The notes under the pieces were generated by a model. That model was not told the origin of the DNA. It did not search any database and saw only the letters and a list, made by a program, of their open reading frames with translations. Made by a program: the position numbers and the translations under genes. Positions 5,600 to 9,010 of a stretch of DNA of 9,010 nucleotides are shown in pieces (positions within the stretch are counted from its first letter, which is position 1; each line of letters begins with the position of its first letter). Source of the DNA: Gammaproteobacteria bacterium (GTDB lineage Bacteria; Pseudomonadota; Gammaproteobacteria; Poriferisulfidales; Poriferisulfidaceae); the NCBI GenBank assembly GCA_007571105.1, contig RKRZ01000141.1, forward strand, positions 1-9,010, in the 5' to 3' direction.

Positions 5600-6787
5600 T
5601 TAAGTGTCTAACAATATCTTAACAATGGGATTGCTCAGATTCACAATCTGCTGATTCAAACTAAGCGAAGTCGACATCACCCAGTCCGATATCTCTTGTT
5701 TCTGCGCCTGTGACAACTGATCTTGCTTTTGGTGCAAGCGAATTCGATCGATAACGTCTTGTAGGTAGTATTCCACTGGGTTATCTTCTATTTCGCTAGC
5801 CAAAAAACCCAACATTTTGTCGCGTTCAGGGATATTCAATAATGCTGCTACAAACGTTCGCAAGTATTCTTCCTCAATGTTCACGCGCAAATTAACTAGC
5901 TTGCGATTGACTTTCTCGGCCTGAATAACCTCCGCAAAAAGATCACCGTTTTTTCTTTGACGCATACAGTCATGGAATCGATCATAGAGTTTGTCGTTAA
6001 CTTTCGAGAAATCAAAAGTTCGTGCCACCCAATAGACTACGTCATCTGCGGCTGTTTCGACTAGCTTAAGCAGCCCTTTCTCAAATAATCCTTGATCCAA
6101 AAGATGAAGAACTGACAGCGCATTGCATCTTTTATAAATGGAAACATCAACCTCGTTTGGCTGTATAGCGAGATTTGGCAATCTGTACTCGAATTGTGGC
6201 AATGCATCTGGGTTTTGTGACGTTCTCAGCACTACTGAAATTGATGGTCGCGCCAGATGAAAAGCAGCGTGAATAAAGTCGTTGCCTTGCGCAATAGGCC
6301 TTATATCTCCAATGTGAAGCTTTTCCGCAAATTGAAATGCAATTTCACCTATCCTGAATCTACTATTCACTCTCTCCCGTTCATGGAAATCGTACACCGT
6401 ATGTATGCTAGATCCTTGTACTATCTGAAAGCATCCTGTGAACGAGTGATTATGTATGGAGGTTGTTCCCGACACCCAATGCAGCACCTCAATGAAAAGG
6501 CGTGAATGTTTGAACAAGGTCAATTGACAATCACTGAAAGGAGTAAAGTCTTGCATTGCGTCTAGATTTTGACGGCCAATGAAGTCATACAAGAGGCATG
6601 TAAAGTCTACGTTCTTGTGCAGTTCAAACTTTTGCAATAATTCCGTGCCAATTTGTGGAAGCATTTTTTCATCGTAACTGAATGACTCCCATCGCTTAAT
6701 GGCCTCCATTCCCAAATGCTCGAATATGTTGAAGTTATTCATAGGGCCTATTTCCCTTGGCAAATTGGCACGATCATGTTTGGACAT
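5600..6787 (-). CDS. Cupin-domain protein with a cysteine-dioxygenase-like metal site
   Basis: This 395-residue protein, apparently cytoplasmic (no signal peptide or membrane helix), is the last gene of the export operon. A cupin core is visible at about 95-190. GTTSIHNHSFTGC (107-119) gives metal ligands H112 and H114, with a Gly at 125; H173 or H177 in the later IHAAFH is the likely third His. C119 is five residues after the second His, the same offset as Cys93 in mammalian cysteine dioxygenase. Residues 200-395 look helical and are unassigned. The chosen ATG (6787) is seven bases after the ATPase stop. AAGGAG overlaps that stop and is only two bases from the ATG, so ATG 6742 (MNNFNIFEHL) is an alternative; an earlier in-frame ATG at 6826 would overlap the ATPase and lacks a ribosome site. 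Operon membership suggests a role in tailoring, sensing or immunity for the exported peptide. The substrate and reaction are unknown, and oxygenase activity is inferred only from the metal site. Confidence 0.7.
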   Translation of the reverse strand: MSKHDRANLPREIGPMNNFNIFEHLGMEAIKRWESFSYDEKMLPQIGTELLQKFELHKNVDFTCLLYDFIGRQNLDAMQDFTPFSDCQLTLFKHSRLFIEVLHWVSGTTSIHNHSFTGCFQIVQGSSIHTVYDFHERERVNSRFRIGEIAFQFAEKLHIGDIRPIAQGNDFIHAAFHLARPSISVVLRTSQNPDALPQFEYRLPNLAIQPNEVDVSIYKRCNALSVLHLLDQGLFEKGLLKLVETAADDVVYWVARTFDFSKVNDKLYDRFHDCMRQRKNGDLFAEVIQAEKVNRKLVNLRVNIEEEYLRTFVAALLNIPERDKMLGFLASEIEDNPVEYYLQDVIDRIRLHQKQDQLSQAQKQEISDWVMSTSLSLNQQIVNLSNPIVKILLDT

Positions 6788-6794
6788 AGCTCCT

Positions 6795-7475
6795 TCAGTT
6801 GAATGTAATCTCTTCGCATGTGCCATCAGTCAATTGATATTGACGCTGGCATGACGCAGCAATTTCTTGATCATGTGTTGCAATCACTATGGCGCATCCT
6901 TTCGATTTAAGACCCCTGAGTAATCGCAATACCCGCGCGCCGGTTGTTGAGTCCAAGTTTCCAGTAGGCTCATCTGCAAATATGCACTTGGGCGAATTCA
7001 TCACGGCACGGAGAATTGCGACTCTCTGCCGTTGCCCGCCGGATAGTTGGGGCGGATAATGATCCAATCTGTGCTCAATTTCTAATTCCTCGGCCAGTCT
7101 CTCAATCTTCGCGTTAATCGCGATCCGACCGCTTTTCGATCTAGTTACGAGCCTTACATTTTCGCGCGCTGTCATATAGTCCACAAGCATGAATTCCTGA
7201 AAGACGAACCCAAACTGCTCTCGTCGTACCCGATGGTGTGAAGCTATGTTTGAGAGATCAACTTCCTCGCCGTTGAGTTTGTAATGCCCATGATCGGGTG
7301 GTGCCAACAAACCAATCGCATTTAAGAGTGTTGTCTTCCCACTTCCTGATCTACCTGTCAATGCAATAATTTCACTTGTTCCAATTCTTATGCACACTCT
7401 GTTCAAAACCCTCGTTTCTACGTAGCGAGTTCTAAACGACTTTTCTAAATCAATCCCTTCAATTAGCGTGCTCAT
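6795..7475 (-). CDS. ABC transporter ATP-binding protein, MacB/LolD type
   Basis: This is a complete 226-residue nucleotide-binding subunit. Every motif is intact: Walker A GRSGSGKT (41-48), Q-loop Q93, signature LSGGQ (144-148), Walker B CIFADE (164-169), EPTGNLD with the D-loop (169-175) and H-loop H201. The EPTGNLD form and length are typical of MacB/LolD-type (type VII) ABC systems, which use a dimeric ATPase to drive mechanotransmission in a permease with a large periplasmic domain. The gene overlaps the adaptor by ATGA, a mark of coupled translation; GAGGAG stands about ten bases upstream. In related export systems this subunit pairs with a permease that docks on the adaptor. No permease gene lies in the window, so its partner must be elsewhere or lost. 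Confidence 0.95.
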   Translation of the reverse strand: MSTLIEGIDLEKSFRTRYVETRVLNRVCIRIGTSEIIALTGRSGSGKTTLLNAIGLLAPPDHGHYKLNGEEVDLSNIASHHRVRREQFGFVFQEFMLVDYMTARENVRLVTRSKSGRIAINAKIERLAEELEIEHRLDHYPPQLSGGQRQRVAILRAVMNSPKCIFADEPTGNLDSTTGARVLRLLRGLKSKGCAIVIATHDQEIAASCQRQYQLTDGTCEEITFN

Positions 7476-8740
7476 GGATTCAATTCTCCTCGCAATCTTA
7501 TCTTTGTACTGGGTTGAATTTCGGCATAAGAGGAAACAATAACCAAGTCACCTTCCTGTAGCCCTGACAATACCTCCAATTGTTCACCTCCCGCATCTCT
7601 AAGTGAGACATTGGTAAGAAGCGCTACCCTGTCCTCCACATTGACGACATAGACCTGTTGATCCTGATTAGTGGAGTAAAAATCGTCTTTGGGCAACCCA
7701 AGTGCCTCCCTCGAACTGCCTGTGTTAATGCGAACAGAAAAGGACTGCCCTTTCGCAAGGCCATCAGGAACTAAACCCACGAATTCAATTCGGGCCTCGA
7801 CTGCGCCTTCCACAATGTTCTTCCCAATATCTGTAAGCACGCCCTGGTATAAGTTCTCCCCCTCAATGATCGATACGCTTGAGCCTTCAACTAATGCTGG
7901 CAGGAAATACTCGTCAACAAGGCTCTTCAAGAACACGTCCTCCAAGTTGTCCACCGACCCGAGTTCTTTCCCCGATGAGATTACCTCTCCTACTTCAACA
8001 CTAAATGAGGTCAATACGCCGTCTATGGATGATCGAATAGTTAACGACTCCAGTGCCGCACCAGCGAGCTCAATCTGATCGCGTATTTCACTGACCGAAT
8101 CCTCAAGATCCCCAATTTGCCGAGCCAGCAGCCTTCTTTGCTCTGCGTAATTACCAGATCGTGCTTCCAGCGTCTGCTCCAAATTCAACTTTTCTCGCTC
8201 CCACTTTCTGTATTGAGATTCCGACACCACGCCCGCATGAAACAACTCTTCATTACGAGCCAGATCATCGCTAACGTTTGAAAGTCGCAATTCCAAGTCC
8301 TTAATTTCCCGAAGCTGTTCCTGATCAAGGGCCTGCAACGCAAGTTTTGCTTGAAGGACGTTGTCGGTTTGCTGCAGAAGTCTCGTCTCCTGCTCCAAGA
8401 CCTGCATGGCATACTGAGGATTTTCAAGCGTCGCAACAATTTGATTCTCAGACAATACTTGCCCAGCCTCGACAAAAACCCGAATTGCTCGCCCCTCTAT
8501 CGCGGTCGAAAGAACGATTGATTGTTTCGGAACAACTTGCGCCGTAGCAAAAATAATGCTATCGAACTTCTGTAACTGCACTGCGGAGAATCGAAATTCT
8601 GAAGCTTGCATACTAGGATACCTAGTGCCCCATATCATCCAGGCAATCAGAACTCCGGCGGAAATAAGTAAGCCAACTCTAGCTAGCAGTCGCAAATGAG
8701 GATAGATTCGCTCAAGTTGCGTTAGTTTTCGATCTGTCAC
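7472..8740 (-). CDS. MacA/HlyD-family periplasmic adaptor (membrane fusion protein)
   Basis: This 422-residue adaptor is anchored by one N-terminal membrane helix (about 22-37, rich in Leu, Ile, Val and Trp) with the rest periplasmic. A long helical hairpin at roughly 110-225 alternates Leu with charged residues and contains LFHAGVVSESQY, a phrase typical of these adaptors at the hairpin turn. The second half of the lipoyl-like barrel follows (IRSSIDGVLTSFSVEVGEV), then beta-barrel and membrane-proximal domains. The protein would link an inner-membrane ABC permease to an outer-membrane channel such as TolC. I start at GTG 8740 because GGGAG is five bases upstream; a TTG at 8752 is in frame but has no site. 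It is the first gene of a tight operon with the ATPase and cupin. Its ribosome site lies only a few bases from an IS end at 8753, so the native promoter has probably been replaced. Confidence 0.9.
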   Translation of the reverse strand: MTDRKLTQLERIYPHLRLLARVGLLISAGVLIAWMIWGTRYPSMQASEFRFSAVQLQKFDSIIFATAQVVPKQSIVLSTAIEGRAIRVFVEAGQVLSENQIVATLENPQYAMQVLEQETRLLQQTDNVLQAKLALQALDQEQLREIKDLELRLSNVSDDLARNEELFHAGVVSESQYRKWEREKLNLEQTLEARSGNYAEQRRLLARQIGDLEDSVSEIRDQIELAGAALESLTIRSSIDGVLTSFSVEVGEVISSGKELGSVDNLEDVFLKSLVDEYFLPALVEGSSVSIIEGENLYQGVLTDIGKNIVEGAVEARIEFVGLVPDGLAKGQSFSVRINTGSSREALGLPKDDFYSTNQDQQVYVVNVEDRVALLTNVSLRDAGGEQLEVLSGLQEGDLVIVSSYAEIQPSTKIRLRGELNP

Positions 8741-8752
8741 GGTCGCTCCCAA

Positions 8753-8776
8753 CTAGGAGCCTGCGCCATAGAACGG
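8753..8776 (-). repeat. IS terminal sequence (right copy of the inverted pair)
   Basis: CTAGGAGCCTGCGCC (8753-8767) is the exact reverse complement of 100-114, and similarity continues loosely for about eight more bases. It lies about 150 bases beyond the stop of the transposase to its right, as an IS right end would. It is 12 bases upstream of the adaptor start codon. Confidence 0.65.
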
Positions 8777-8916
8777 TTCTTTCCGGGAAGAACATGATGG
8801 CTGGGCATCAAATTTATGGTAATGACCGGAGACCGGCGCCATGCGCGCCTCGGTCGTCCTCCGTCCGGCTCCATGGCGGGGCTGGATTCTCCTCATCGGC
8901 TCATCATTCCCCATCG
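8777..8916 (-). other. 3' untranslated tail of the right-hand IS
   Basis: This stretch links the transposase stop to the IS end. An open frame crosses it (8977-8753) but has low-complexity Arg/Ala-rich composition and overlaps the transposase C-terminus in another frame, so I do not call it a gene. I found no convincing promoter here pointing into the adaptor gene. Confidence 0.5.
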
Positions 8917-9010
8917 TCAGGCCGCCTGAAGCCCTTGCATCCGCTTGATGTTCAACGCCAGGCGCACCAAGTCCCACTCCCCCTGAACCTGGCTCAGCCC
9001 GCGCAGGCTG
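8917..9010 (-). CDS. IS transposase, C-terminal end (partial)
   Basis: The minus strand encodes 30 in-frame residues ending at TGA 8917, including VQGEWDLVRLALNIKRM. A block of this type (RG.W.LV..A.N.KRM followed shortly by a stop) ends IS1182-like DDE transposases. The rest lies beyond the window, so I cannot say whether the element is intact. It reads toward the export operon, whose start is about 175 bases downstream, leaving the IS right end between them. Confidence 0.7.
   Translation of the reverse strand, partial: SLRGLSQVQGEWDLVRLALNIKRMQGLQAA

Noticed and set aside
7689..8078. 129-codon plus-strand frame inside the adaptor gene
   Set aside because: It is antisense to a well-supported adaptor with coiled coil and lipoyl domain, and its Ser/Pro/Thr-rich translation is typical of a shadow frame.

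Overview
The window looks like a bacterial accessory island. A small, moderately AT-rich gene set for a modified-peptide natural product sits between several decayed, GC-rich insertion sequences. The MacA/MacB-type export genes and the IS families suggest a Gram-negative proteobacterium with an IS-rich genome. No housekeeping gene is present to fix the taxon.

Layout, left to right. 1-114 is the tail of one IS, ending in a 15-bp sequence that recurs inverted at 8753-8767. 118-1572 is a DDE transposase broken by three single-base frameshifts. 1573-1856 has no gene and ends in a 10-bp tandem repeat. A promoter at 1857-1884 drives a radical SAM/SPASM peptide maturase (1985-3214) and, 16 bases after its stop, a 69-residue peptide (3231-3440) whose C-terminus is rich in Trp, Tyr and Phe. 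A hairpin follows. About 3476-5310 is transposon wreckage: an IS21-family shell (23-bp-period repeats at both ends and the first codons of istA) containing an ISAs1-family transposase fragment and a 70-bp element with TGTCA/TGACA ends. 5311-5599 has no gene and holds one hairpin.

On the minus strand, transcribed toward the maturase, is a tight three-gene operon: a MacA/HlyD-type periplasmic adaptor (8740-7472), a MacB/LolD-type ABC ATPase (7475-6795, ATGA overlap), and a cupin protein resembling cysteine dioxygenase around its metal site (6787-5600). The operon begins 12 bases from an IS end, and 8917-9010 holds the C-terminus of that IS's transposase.

My reading is that the window holds an IS-damaged RiPP cluster. 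The maturase would crosslink aromatic residues of the 69-residue peptide and the transporter would export the product. The cupin may be a second tailoring enzyme or a sensor. The arrangement recalls darobactin-type clusters (precursor, rSAM/SPASM enzyme, MacA-like adaptor, ATPase, permease), but the ABC permease is absent here and IS insertion may have removed it together with the operon promoter. The peptide shows no darobactin core motif. Family assignments rest on motifs read by eye, not on database searches.
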